Assembly (NCBI GenBank): GCA_004297395.1 | Contig: SCUO01000105.1 | Span: 1-44,778 of the forward strand | Direction: 5' to 3' | Origin: Chloroflexota bacterium | GTDB lineage: Bacteria > Chloroflexota > Limnocylindria > Limnocylindrales > CSP1-4 | DNA: 44,778 nt | Shown here: positions 25,188-32,875 of the stretch, piece after piece | Layout of the letters: each line of letters opens with the position of its first letter | Position numbering within the stretch: the stretch's first letter is position 1 | Notes under the pieces: model-generated | Told to the model about the DNA's origin: nothing | Database searches by the model: none | Seen by the model: the letters and a program-made list of their open reading frames with translations, nothing else | Made by a program: the position numbers and the translations under genes

Positions 25188-26416
25188 CGGCCGGCGGCGA
25201 CCTTGGCCTTGGTGCCGGCGAGCTTCCTGAGCTTGCGCGCCGCCGGCGCCTCGGTCCCGACGAGCGTCTCGTTGTCCTCGCCCCGGATGAAGGCCTCGAC
25301 CCGGTTGAAGGCGATGTCGTCGTGGATCTGCTGGGGCGGGCTCTTCATGAAGTAGCTCGAGGGCGCGACGAGCGTGCCCTTGAGGCCTCGATCCAGGCCC
25401 AGCTTCAGGCAGCGGATGGCGTCGGTGATGACGCCGGCGCTGTTGGGGCTGTCCCAGACCTCGAGCTTGAGCTCGGCGTTGAGGGGCACGTCGCCGTAGG
25501 TGGTGCCCTCCATCCGGATGTAGCACCACTTGCGGTCGAGGAGCCACGGCACGTGGTCGCTCGGGCCGACGTGGACGTCGTCGGGATCCATCTCGTAGTC
25601 GAGCATCGAGGTGACCGCGTTCGTCTTCGAGATCTTCTTGGACTCGAGGCGTTCGCGCTCGAGCATGTTCAGGAAGTCGGTGTTGCCGCCGAAGTTCAGC
25701 TGGTAGGTCCGATCGAGGCGGACGCCGCGGTCCATGAACAGCCGGGTCAGGACGCGGTGGCTGATCGTGGCCCCGACCTGGCTCTTGATGTCGTCACCGA
25801 TGACCGGCAGGCCGTGCTCGGCGAAGCGCCGCTGCCAGTACGGCTCACGGCCGATGAACACGGGGATGGCGTTGATGAAGCCGACGCCGGCGGCGAGGGC
25901 CTGCTCGACGTACCACTTCGTGGCCTCCTCGCTCCCGACCGGGAGGTACGAGACCATGACGTCGACCTCGCGCTCCTTGAGGATGCCGACGATGTCGGCC
26001 GTGGGGCCGGGGGCCTTCTCGATGATCTGGCTGAGGTACTTGCCGAGGCCGTCGTGGGTCATGCCCCGCTCGACGGTGACGCCGGTGTGAGCGACCTGCT
26101 GGAAGACGTAGGTGTTGTTGGGCTTCGTGTAGATCGCCTCGGACAGGTCCTTGCCGACCTTGTTCTTGTCGATGTCGAAGGCGGCCACGAACTCGATGTC
26201 GCGGATGTGGTAGCCGCCGAGCTCGACGTGCATCAGGCCCGGGACGAAGTCGTCCTTCTTGGCGTTCTCGTAGTAGTAGCGGCCCTGGACCAGGCTGCTG
26301 GCGCAGTTCCCGACGCCGACGATGGCGACGCGGATCTTGCCGTCCTTGCGCTTCGCGCCGGCCCACGTGCCTTCGTGGGTCCCGCTCTTGCCGTTCTTGC
26401 CGTTCGTGCTGCTCAT
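25184..26416 (-). CDS. ino1: Inositol-3-phosphate synthase
   Basis: A 410-residue NAD-dependent enzyme that turns glucose 6-phosphate into myo-inositol 3-phosphate, the first step to inositol lipids. The Rossmann site [15 protein letters not shown] follows a Gly/Lys/Ser-rich leader. Other family marks are [56 protein letters not shown] and [11 protein letters not shown]. The ATG at 26416 has GGAG 6 nt upstream and is preferred to the ATG at 26437. A gap of 90 nt separates it from PIP synthase; it contains an ATTGAT half-site (26464-26469) like those of the ArsR operator. Clear and complete. Confidence 0.96.
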   Translation of the reverse strand: MSSTNGKNGKSGTHEGTWAGAKRKDGKIRVAIVGVGNCASSLVQGRYYYENAKKDDFVPGLMHVELGGYHIRDIEFVAAFDIDKNKVGKDLSEAIYTKPNNTYVFQQVAHTGVTVERGMTHDGLGKYLSQIIEKAPGPTADIVGILKEREVDVMVSYLPVGSEEATKWYVEQALAAGVGFINAIPVFIGREPYWQRRFAEHGLPVIGDDIKSQVGATISHRVLTRLFMDRGVRLDRTYQLNFGGNTDFLNMLERERLESKKISKTNAVTSMLDYEMDPDDVHVGPSDHVPWLLDRKWCYIRMEGTTYGDVPLNAELKLEVWDSPNSAGVITDAIRCLKLGLDRGLKGTLVAPSSYFMKSPPQQIHDDIAFNRVEAFIRGEDNETLVGTEAPAARKLRKLAGTKAKVAAGR

Positions 26417-26506
26417 CGGTTGCTCCGTGCTCCTCATTGGGCCTGGTTGGGTGGTGGTCGATGATTGATGGTGGATGTCGTGGATGCCGATCGTGGGCGC
26501 CCCGGG

Positions 26507-27184
26507 TCAGCCCCTCCGAGCCTGGGCGCGGACGTGGAGGATGCGCTGGATGGTGGTGATGGTTGCGAGGATGGTGACGAGGGCGAGGGCGGCCTCGAGC
26601 GCCAGGCTCGAGAGCGGGTAGGCCATGGCGCCGGGCAGGTCCATGTCCTTCGGGAACCCCGGCAGCAGCCCGGCAGCGATGAGCCCGATGGTGAGGATGG
26701 CGATACGGACCTCGCGCGGCGCCAATCCCACGTTCGCCATGCCCGTCCCGGAAGTGAATCCGAGGCTCTCCGACTTGGCCCGCGTGTAGCTGACCATGAA
26801 CGCCGAGACGGCGGCCGCCGCGGTCAGGATGATCGGCCGCCAGAGGCCCATCTCGAGGGTGCCCCAGACGATCCCGACGTAGACGACGCCCTCGCCCCAG
26901 CGGTCGAAGACCGAGTCGTAGAAGGCGCCGAGCTTGGTGACCTTGCCGGCGAAACGGGCGAGCGCCCCGTCGAAGAGGTCGAAGACCCCGCCGACGACGA
27001 CGAGCAGGCCGGCGGCCAGCCACGCCTGGCGGGCGGCCGCGATCCCGGCGAGGATCGCCACGCCGAACCCGATGAGGGTCAGCTGGTTTGGGCTGAGTCC
27101 GAGTCGGCCGAGTGCCCGGGCGACGGGCTGGGCGAGGCCGCGGACGCGAGCCCGGAGCTCCGGCGAGACGACCGAGCCGTTCAC
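26507..27184 (-). CDS. Phosphatidylinositol-phosphate synthase (CDP-alcohol phosphatidyltransferase)
   Basis: A 225-residue CDP-alcohol phosphatidyltransferase with about six helices. The signature D-x2-DG-x2-AR-x8-G-x3-D-x3-D is complete: Asp69, Asp72, Gly73, Ala76, Arg77, Gly86, Asp90 and Asp94. It joins CDP-diacylglycerol with inositol 3-phosphate to make PI-phosphate in actinobacteria. This substrate is inferred from the adjoining inositol-3-phosphate synthase and PimA-like genes; PgsA or other alcohol donors are alternatives. The motif LSPNQLTLIG at 30-39 is usual. The GTG at 27184 overlaps the regulator's stop by GTGA. Confidence 0.87.
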   Translation of the reverse strand: MNGSVVSPELRARVRGLAQPVARALGRLGLSPNQLTLIGFGVAILAGIAAARQAWLAAGLLVVVGGVFDLFDGALARFAGKVTKLGAFYDSVFDRWGEGVVYVGIVWGTLEMGLWRPIILTAAAAVSAFMVSYTRAKSESLGFTSGTGMANVGLAPREVRIAILTIGLIAAGLLPGFPKDMDLPGAMAYPLSSLALEAALALVTILATITTIQRILHVRAQARRG

Positions 27185-27549
27185 GAGACCGCGCTCCGGC
27201 GCTGCGCGGCGTCCGCGCCCTCGAGGCCCAGAACGCGGCGTTCGTAGGTCGCGAAGCGGTCCCATGCCTCGGGCAGGAGGCGGCTGATCGTCTCCCGGCC
27301 GATCCGCCGCGTCTCCACCAACCCTGCCAGGCGGAGCTTGCCGAGGTGCCACGAGACGAGCGGCTGGCTCAGGCCGACCTGGTCGATGAGCTCGGTCACG
27401 GTCGCCTCGCCCTGGGCCAGCCGGCGCACGATCCGGAGCCGGTTGACGTCGGCCAGGGTCTTGTGGATGAGGCGGACTGCGCGGAGGTCGTCGGGCTGGT
27501 CGACGACCGACGCGATCGTGGAGCGGATGCGGGCGGGGGAGGGGCTCAG
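27181..27549 (-). CDS. ArsR-family regulator without a standard start codon
   Basis: A winged-helix repressor-like protein of about 122 residues. Its core reads LADVNRLRIVRRLAQGEATVTELI, then QPLVSWHLGKLRLAGLVETRR, the ArsR helix-turn-helix and wing. There are no cysteines, so a thiol metal sensor is unlikely. No ATG, GTG or TTG occurs between the upstream in-frame stop (27595) and an internal GTG at 27429 that would remove the first helices. The best candidate is CTG at 27549, 8 nt after GGAG. A perfect palindrome near its promoter suggests it represses itself and the inositol-lipid genes that follow. The gene is clear; the start is provisional. Confidence 0.75.
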   Translation of the reverse strand: MSPSPARIRSTIASVVDQPDDLRAVRLIHKTLADVNRLRIVRRLAQGEATVTELIDQVGLSQPLVSWHLGKLRLAGLVETRRIGRETISRLLPEAWDRFATYERRVLGLEGADAAQRRSAVS

Positions 27550-27593
27550 GGGGAAGGCTCCGGCTGCGGCCGTCGCGGCGATCCGGGCGTCGG

Positions 27594-27642
27594 ATCAATG
27601 GCGGTTTATATCAATATGCATTGATGCGCCGCCGCGTGTCAA
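27594..27642 (-). promoter_or_regulatory. Promoter and ArsR operator of the inositol-lipid operon
   Basis: On the minus strand, TTGACA (27637-27642), an 18-nt spacer and CATATT (27613-27618). Over the -10 lies a perfect 16-bp palindrome, ATCAAT-ATGC-ATTGAT (27610-27625), with a third ATCAAT at 27594-27599. It is an isolated AT-rich patch in a 70% GC region. This is the expected layout of an autoregulated ArsR-type operator. Confidence 0.72.
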
Positions 27643-28135
27643 GGGTCAGCCCGGCCCGTCGCGGCGGCGGCCCGAAGACCGCCCGGTGCCGACCAGGACC
27701 ATCGAGATGAGCGGGGCGAGATCCGGGTTCTCTTCGGCCTCCGGGGCCTCGCCGCGCTCGTAGCCGTCGCGGAGCCACTCGCCGTAGAGGAACTCCGAGC
27801 GACGGATAGCGCCACGGCCGGACCTCGGACTGGACGACGACCGTGAGCTCGATCGGACGCGCCGGGCCGGCGTGCGCCCGCCGGCCCGAGATGGCCATGA
27901 TCCCGTCGGTGAGCGCGCGCCGCACCGCCATCGTCAGGCCGCGCCTCGAGACGACGAAGACGTCCGTGTCGCTCCGGGGGCGGAGCTGCCCGAGGACCGC
28001 CGAGCCGTGGAGGTAGGCCCCGAGAAGATCGTCGCCGAGGACGTCCCGGACGAGCGTGACGATCGATTCGACCTGCGTCACCGGGAGATCGTGGCACATG
28101 CGCGTCCGGCCGAGGGACCGAGCCCTCGATGGCAC
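27611..28135 (-). pseudogene. Decayed aminoglycoside nucleotidyltransferase-like gene
   Basis: The N-terminal half is a clear ANT/AadA-type nucleotidyltransferase: LLGAYLHGSAVLGQLRPRSD, then TDVFVVS, with the GSx-SDxD site. It then loses frame near 27795-27800. The next frame reads EFLYGEWLRDGYERG and DLAPLISMVLVGTG, as AadA proteins do after this point. It returns to the first frame near 27676-27686 with AVFGPPP. The rest of the family's C-terminal domain is absent, and the frame ends inside the ArsR promoter. So there are two compensating frameshifts plus a truncation. If these are base errors, the C-terminal loss still makes it short. GTG at 28135 or 28081 would be the start. Confidence 0.72.
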
Positions 28136-28141
28136 CGGCGG

Positions 28142-28849
28142 TCAGCCGCGACGGAACCGCCAGCCGAGCCAGATGGCCAGGACGGCCGGGATCGCCAGCC
28201 AGGCGAGGAGGCCGAGCAGGACCAGCCGGGCGAGTCGGACGAGCGTCGGCAGATCGGGCCCCGACGCGGTCGAGACTCCAGCCGCTGTCGTCGCGTCAAG
28301 CTCGGTCCGCAGCCGGGCGAGCTGGTCGGCGAGGGTGCCGAGGTCCCGGGCCACGGACCGGCTGTCGGCGAAGTTGACGTCGAGCGCTCCGGCGGTGGCG
28401 TCGAGGTTGGTCGCCAGCGTCCTCGAGCTCGCGGCGACCGCGGAGAGCTCGTCCGCGATGCCGGAGAACGGCCGGACTCCCAGGACGTCGACCTGGGCCG
28501 CCCGGGCCATCGCCTCCATGGCGTCGGCGAGCTGCAGGGACAGGACGGCCCCGTCGCGGGCCGCGCCAGCGCTCGCCTGGAGGCTCGTCCCGGCGTTCGC
28601 CGAGGTCCCGGCCGCACGGTCCAGGACCGCCTCCGTCGGGTCGATGAGCGCGACCAGGCGCGCCCGCTGGGCGTCGATCGTCCCGGCGGCCTCGGCGAGC
28701 GCGCCGAGCGCGCCGATCACGAGCCCAGCGCTCAAGACGAGCAGCGCCAGGCCGCTCACGCCGAAGGCGAGCAGCAGCCGTGCCGCGCGACGCCGGTCCG
28801 AACCCGCCGCGAGCGGCCAGCCGGCTGCGCCGACGACCCCGGCCCTCAC
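28142..28849 (-). CDS. Membrane protein with outside coiled coil, exporter-linked
   Basis: A 235-residue protein I do not recognise. It has one membrane helix near 25-50 (LLLAFGVSGLALLVLSAG), a roughly 130-residue outside helical/coiled-coil part (AEAAGTIDAQRARLVALI, DATAGALDVNFADSRSVARD, LADQLARLRTELDAT), and a second helix near the end (LVLLGLLAWLAIPAVLAI) with a basic tail RFRRG. The GTG at 28849 overlaps the ABC permease stop (GTGA), so it is translated together with the exporter. It may be an accessory or periplasmic-facing partner of that transporter. Function is unknown. Confidence 0.72.
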   Translation of the reverse strand: MRAGVVGAAGWPLAAGSDRRRAARLLLAFGVSGLALLVLSAGLVIGALGALAEAAGTIDAQRARLVALIDPTEAVLDRAAGTSANAGTSLQASAGAARDGAVLSLQLADAMEAMARAAQVDVLGVRPFSGIADELSAVAASSRTLATNLDATAGALDVNFADSRSVARDLGTLADQLARLRTELDATTAAGVSTASGPDLPTLVRLARLVLLGLLAWLAIPAVLAIWLGWRFRRG

Positions 28850-30039
28850 GCCGGCCGCATCTCCCGGCGGAGGAGCCCCCAGCTCGTGACGAGGAGGACG
28901 CCGGCGATGACGGCCAGAGCGGCCACCTGCCAACCCTGGACGATGGTGCCCCTGAGGAGCAGGTCCTGGAGGAGCCCGATCCCGTGGGTCACCGGCAGGA
29001 GGTTCGCCCCAACCTGGACGGGGGTGGTGAACTCCGCGATCCGCAGGACGAAGCCGCTGAAGAACATCGAGGCGAGGAGGACGAGGAGCGAGAGCTGGAC
29101 CGCCTGGCGCTCCGAATCCGAGATCACGGAGATGAGGAGGCCCAGCCCGAGCGACGCGAGGAGCAGCAGCCCGACCACGGCCGCGACGAGCCCCGGGCTG
29201 CCGAGCATGGGGACGCCGAGGACGCCGACGAGGAGGAATGCCGAGATTCCCGCCACGAGCGCCCCGAGCAGGCCGTAGGCGAGGACCTTGCCCACGACGA
29301 GCTCGGTCGCACGGACGGGAGCGATGCGGAAGAGGTCCATCGCCCCGCTCCGGCGCTCGCGGACGACCGACAGCGCGACGAGGGAGACGGCCATGTGCTG
29401 GAGGACGAGGGCGAGCGCCGCCAGGCCGAAGAATGGCAGGATCGCCGGGCGGGTCGGGGCGATGTTCTCCGGAGCGGCCCTGACGGGCGAGGCGATGACC
29501 TCGGGCGGGATGTTCTCGAGGGCCCGCCCGCCGACGCTGATCGCGTAGCCGCGACCCTCCTCGGCGGCCCGCCGGTAGAGCTCGCGGTTGACCTCGGCCG
29601 CGAGCGTGTCCGCCAGGAATCCGGCGTAGTTGGCCATGACCGGGTCGGTCAGGTTCATGAGGATCCGGAGGTCGGCCTGCTCGCCGGCCTCGAGGCTCGC
29701 CCGGGCGTCGTGCGGGACGACGACGACGATGTCGACGGCCCCGTTCGCCAGCCGCTGCCGCGCGACGACCTCGTTCGCGCTGACCTCGGTGACCCGCAAC
29801 CCGCGCGCCTGGAAAGCCTCGTAGGCCGCGGGATCGGTCGGCAGAGCCGCGTCGGGCGGGACGACGACGACCGTTCGGAGGGCGACCCGGCCGCCGCCGT
29901 ACCCGAGCCCGAAGACGGCGAGGATGAGGAAGGGTCCGAGGACGAGGCTGATCATCGCGCCCGGGCGCCGCACGACCTCGAGCAGCTCCTTGCCGACGAG
30001 GGCCAGGGTTCGGGTCAGCGACTTGGTGACCTGGATCAT
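28846..30039 (-). CDS. ABC-2 type transporter permease
   Basis: A 397-residue ABC-2 permease with an N-terminal helix (RRPGAMISLVLGPFLILAVF), a large outside region of about 140 residues (from VVVVPPDAALPTDP to GGRALENIPPEV), and a C-terminal set of five helices (SVVRERRSGAMDLFRIAPVR loop, GLGLLISVISDSERQAVQL). This is the arrangement of the NatB/YhaP-type subfamily of export permeases. The ATG at 30039 overlaps the ATPase stop by ATGA. The substrate cannot be told. Confidence 0.9.
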   Translation of the reverse strand: MIQVTKSLTRTLALVGKELLEVVRRPGAMISLVLGPFLILAVFGLGYGGGRVALRTVVVVPPDAALPTDPAAYEAFQARGLRVTEVSANEVVARQRLANGAVDIVVVVPHDARASLEAGEQADLRILMNLTDPVMANYAGFLADTLAAEVNRELYRRAAEEGRGYAISVGGRALENIPPEVIASPVRAAPENIAPTRPAILPFFGLAALALVLQHMAVSLVALSVVRERRSGAMDLFRIAPVRATELVVGKVLAYGLLGALVAGISAFLLVGVLGVPMLGSPGLVAAVVGLLLLASLGLGLLISVISDSERQAVQLSLLVLLASMFFSGFVLRIAEFTTPVQVGANLLPVTHGIGLLQDLLLRGTIVQGWQVAALAVIAGVLLVTSWGLLRREMRPA

Positions 30040-31088
30040 GCGACGGCCTCCGACTCGTCCGGGTCCTCGTCCGCGCCCGGCGGCCGACCGAGCGGGACGG
30101 AGGGCGCGGCCGCTGCCGTGGCTTGCTCCGGCTCGCCGTCGCGCCGGCGGCGGTCGGCCTCGACGAGCTCGGTGAAGACCTCCTCGAACGACGGGCGGGC
30201 TTCGAGCGCCGAGGCGACCTCGGCGCCGGCCTCGCCGACGGCGTCGACGAGCTCGGGCAGGGCGACCGCGGCGTCGTCGACGATCGCCCGGAAGTCGCGC
30301 AGCCCGGTCTGCCGGATGCGCCGCACGCTCGACGTCGTCCCGAGGACGGCGGCGTCGAAGGTCCCGGTCGTGGTGACCTCCACGATGTCGCCGCCGAAGG
30401 CGTCACGGCGCAGGTCGACGGGCGAGGCGAAGCCGATGAGCCGACCCTCCGAGATCAGGGCCACCAGGTCGCACTCCTCGGCCTCGGTCACGTACTGGGT
30501 CGTGACGAGGGCGGTGACCCCGGTGTCCCGGAGGCGGTGCAGCTCGTCCCAGACGGTCCGCCGCAGCAGCGGGTCGATCCCCGCGGTCGGCTCGTCGAGG
30601 ATGAGGAGCCGCGGATCATGGACGAGGGTGCAGGCGAGCTCGAGGCGGCGCTGCATGCCTCCCGACAGGGCGCCGGCCCGGCGCTTCCGAACGTCCCACA
30701 GGTCCAGCAGCTCCAGGACCTCGCGCGTCCGCCGCCAGCGGCGGAGGAGCAACAGCCCGTACAGGCTGGCCACGAAATCGACGTTCTCGCCGGCCGTCAG
30801 GTCCGGATAGAGGACGAAGGCCTGGGGCATGTAGCCGATCTGCTCGCGGGTGTCGCGGTGGAACCGCGTGGGCTCCTCGCCGAGGACCCGGACGGTCCCG
30901 TCGCTCGGTGCGAGCGAGCCCATGAGCATCCGGATCGTGGTGGTCTTGCCGGAGCCGGACGGCCCGATGATCCCCAGGATCGTGCCGGCCGGCACGTCGA
31001 AGGTGACCCCGGAGACCGCGGTGACGTCGTCGAAGCGGCGGCTCAGGCCGTCGACGGAGACGGCCGGCTCGGCGGGTGTCGTGGACGT
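30036..31088 (-). CDS. ABC transporter ATP-binding protein, no standard start codon
   Basis: An ABC ATPase driving the adjoining ABC-2 permease. Walker A is GPSGSGKTTT, the signature is ALSGGMQRRLELACTLVHDP, and Walker B with its Glu is LLILDEPTAGIDP. An Ala/Glu-rich tail follows (to the stop at 30036). The conserved N-terminal part (AVSVDGLSRRFDDVTAVSGV) lies upstream of the first canonical start, GTG at 30995, which falls just before Walker A. From the upstream in-frame stop (beyond 31170) to 30995 there is no ATG, GTG or TTG. Candidates are ACG at 31088 (8 nt after GAGG), GTT at 31097 and CTG at 31148. The end given is provisional; the gene is not in doubt. Confidence 0.82.
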   Translation of the reverse strand, partial: TSTTPAEPAVSVDGLSRRFDDVTAVSGVTFDVPAGTILGIIGPSGSGKTTTIRMLMGSLAPSDGTVRVLGEEPTRFHRDTREQIGYMPQAFVLYPDLTAGENVDFVASLYGLLLLRRWRRTREVLELLDLWDVRKRRAGALSGGMQRRLELACTLVHDPRLLILDEPTAGIDPLLRRTVWDELHRLRDTGVTALVTTQYVTEAEECDLVALISEGRLIGFASPVDLRRDAFGGDIVEVTTTGTFDAAVLGTTSSVRRIRQTGLRDFRAIVDDAAVALPELVDAVGEAGAEVASALEARPSFEEVFTELVEADRRRRDGEPEQATAAAAPSVPLGRPPGADEDPDESEAVA

Positions 31089-31225
31089 GGACTCAACCTC
31101 GTGCGGCTCCCGATCCCGACCACCACCGGGCCGCGGCGAGCAGCTCAGGATGCCGTCGCGGCCGCTTGCAGCCGCTCACGCGGCGACGGGCGCGGAGCGG
31201 CAGCGGCATTGCGAAGGTTGCGCCC

Positions 31226-31231
31226 TACACT
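31226..31231 (+). promoter_or_regulatory. -10 for a leaderless MFS mRNA
   Basis: TACACT ending 6 nt before the GTG start at 31238. No -35 and no usable Shine-Dalgarno stand in front of the start, so transcription probably begins at the GTG. It lies in the divergent gap between the ABC operon and the MFS gene, which otherwise holds nothing I recognise. Confidence 0.55.
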
Positions 31232-31237
31232 CCGGAG

Positions 31238-32875
31238 GTGGACCGGCGTTCCCGTCTCGTGCTGCTCACCGTGCTCGGCGCCGGCGTCTTCCTGGCCGGC
31301 CTCGAGCTCATGGTCACGGCGGTCGCCCTGCCCTCGATCATCCTGGACCTGGCGAGCTGGACCGAGTTGCGCGAGGCGTCCTGGATCATCAACGGCTACC
31401 TCCTCGCCTACGTCGTGACGATGCCCCTGGCCGGCCGCCTGGCCGACCAGTGGGGCGTCCGCCGCCTGTTCCACGCCGGCCTGATCACCTTCACCCTGGG
31501 CTCGCTCCTGGCCGGGCTGGCCCCATCGCTCGAGACCCTCATCGCCGCCCGGCTCGTCCAGGCCGTCGGCGGCGGGATCCTCGTGCCGGTGGGGACGGCG
31601 GCCGCCTCGCACCTGTTCGACGACCATGACCGGCCACGGGCGCTCGGGGTCATCGGGGCACTGACGTTCCTGGGCATGGCCGCGGGGCCCTTCGTCGGCG
31701 CCTGGATCATCGGCGGCATCCACCCCGGCGCCGCGCTCGATTCGATCGGGGTCGTCGACGGGCCTGTCCGGGACGCTCTCGGAGCTTCGTGGCGCTACGT
31801 CTTCTACGTCAACGTCCCGATCGGCGTGGCGGCCCTGGGCCTCGCCTGGGCGGCCGCCCACGGCTGGGAGACGCCGCGACGGACAGGCGCGATCGATGTC
31901 GCCGGCGCGGTGGCCTTCTCGCTGGCCCTCGGCCTGGCCCTGGTTGCGCTCACCCTCGTCGGCAGCGAGCAGGTCGCCGGGCTGGGTGTCGATCCCGCGA
32001 TCGTGCTCGCCGGCCTGGCCGGCGCCGCGGCGGTCACCGGGGCCATCGCCGCGTGGCTCGGGATCCGCCATCCGTCCGGCTTCCTGGATGTCCGGCTGTT
32101 CCGCTCCGCGACGTTCTCATCGGCCGCCCTCGTCTCGCTCCTGACCGGCTACGGCCTCGCCACGGCGATCGTGGGCGGGGCCGTCTTCGTCGACCGGGTC
32201 CTGTACGGCGGGCCGGATGTCCAGCGGGTCGCCCTCGGCGCGCTGGCCGGGGCTGTTGCCGTCGGGGCGCTCGGGTCGGGGCTGGCCCTGCGGGTGGTCG
32301 GACTCCGGCTCGTCACCGTGGTGGGCCTCGTCCTCAGCACGGTCGGCCTGGCCCGGATGTCCGCCTGGACGCCGGCCACCGAGCTGATCGAGGTCGCCAC
32401 GCTCATGGCGGCCTTCGGTCTCGGCTTCGGGCTCACCGTGACGCCCCGCTCGACGGCGGCGGTCGACGCCCTGGGCCAGGCTGCCTTCGGCGTCGCGTCG
32501 GCGACCGTCACCGTCGCCCGGATGATCGGCATGGCCGTGGGGCTCGCGGCCCTGACCGCCTTCGGCTCGACCACGATCGACCGCCTCTACAACCAGGTCT
32601 ACGCGACCCCGGATTCCTACAAGCTGTTCATCCCGGAGGCCCTCCGGGATCGGCCGCTCCGCGACGGCCTCGTCGTCCAGGCCCTGGAGTCATGGGCATC
32701 GAGCGAGGCTGCCCGGATCCTCGTCGGCATCTTCCTGGTGGCGGCCCTCGTCACCGCGGCTGCGCTGGTGCCGGCCCTGGCCCTCGGGGGCCGGCGTATC
32801 CTCGCCCCGGGACCGGCCAAGGACGGTGCGCCGGCGGGCCCCGACGAGGGAAAGGCGGAGGTGAACGCCGCGTGA
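31238..32875 (+). CDS. MFS drug exporter, DHA2 (14-TM) family
   Basis: A 545-residue proton-coupled exporter of the DHA2 family with about fourteen helices. TM1 has LVLLTVLGAGVFLAGLELMV, then the motif-A loop GRLADQWGVRRLF between TM2 and TM3, and motif-C-like GALTFLGMAAGPFVGAWI. An extra outside part (LYNQVYATPDSYKLFIPEAL) lies late in the protein. The GTG at 31238 is preferred because the upstream frame has no other good start and the -10 TACACT sits 6 nt before it. It overlaps the CorA-like gene by GTGA. The substrate is unknown. Confidence 0.88.
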   Translation: MDRRSRLVLLTVLGAGVFLAGLELMVTAVALPSIILDLASWTELREASWIINGYLLAYVVTMPLAGRLADQWGVRRLFHAGLITFTLGSLLAGLAPSLETLIAARLVQAVGGGILVPVGTAAASHLFDDHDRPRALGVIGALTFLGMAAGPFVGAWIIGGIHPGAALDSIGVVDGPVRDALGASWRYVFYVNVPIGVAALGLAWAAAHGWETPRRTGAIDVAGAVAFSLALGLALVALTLVGSEQVAGLGVDPAIVLAGLAGAAAVTGAIAAWLGIRHPSGFLDVRLFRSATFSSAALVSLLTGYGLATAIVGGAVFVDRVLYGGPDVQRVALGALAGAVAVGALGSGLALRVVGLRLVTVVGLVLSTVGLARMSAWTPATELIEVATLMAAFGLGFGLTVTPRSTAAVDALGQAAFGVASATVTVARMIGMAVGLAALTAFGSTTIDRLYNQVYATPDSYKLFIPEALRDRPLRDGLVVQALESWASSEAARILVGIFLVAALVTAAALVPALALGGRRILAPGPAKDGAPAGPDEGKAEVNAA

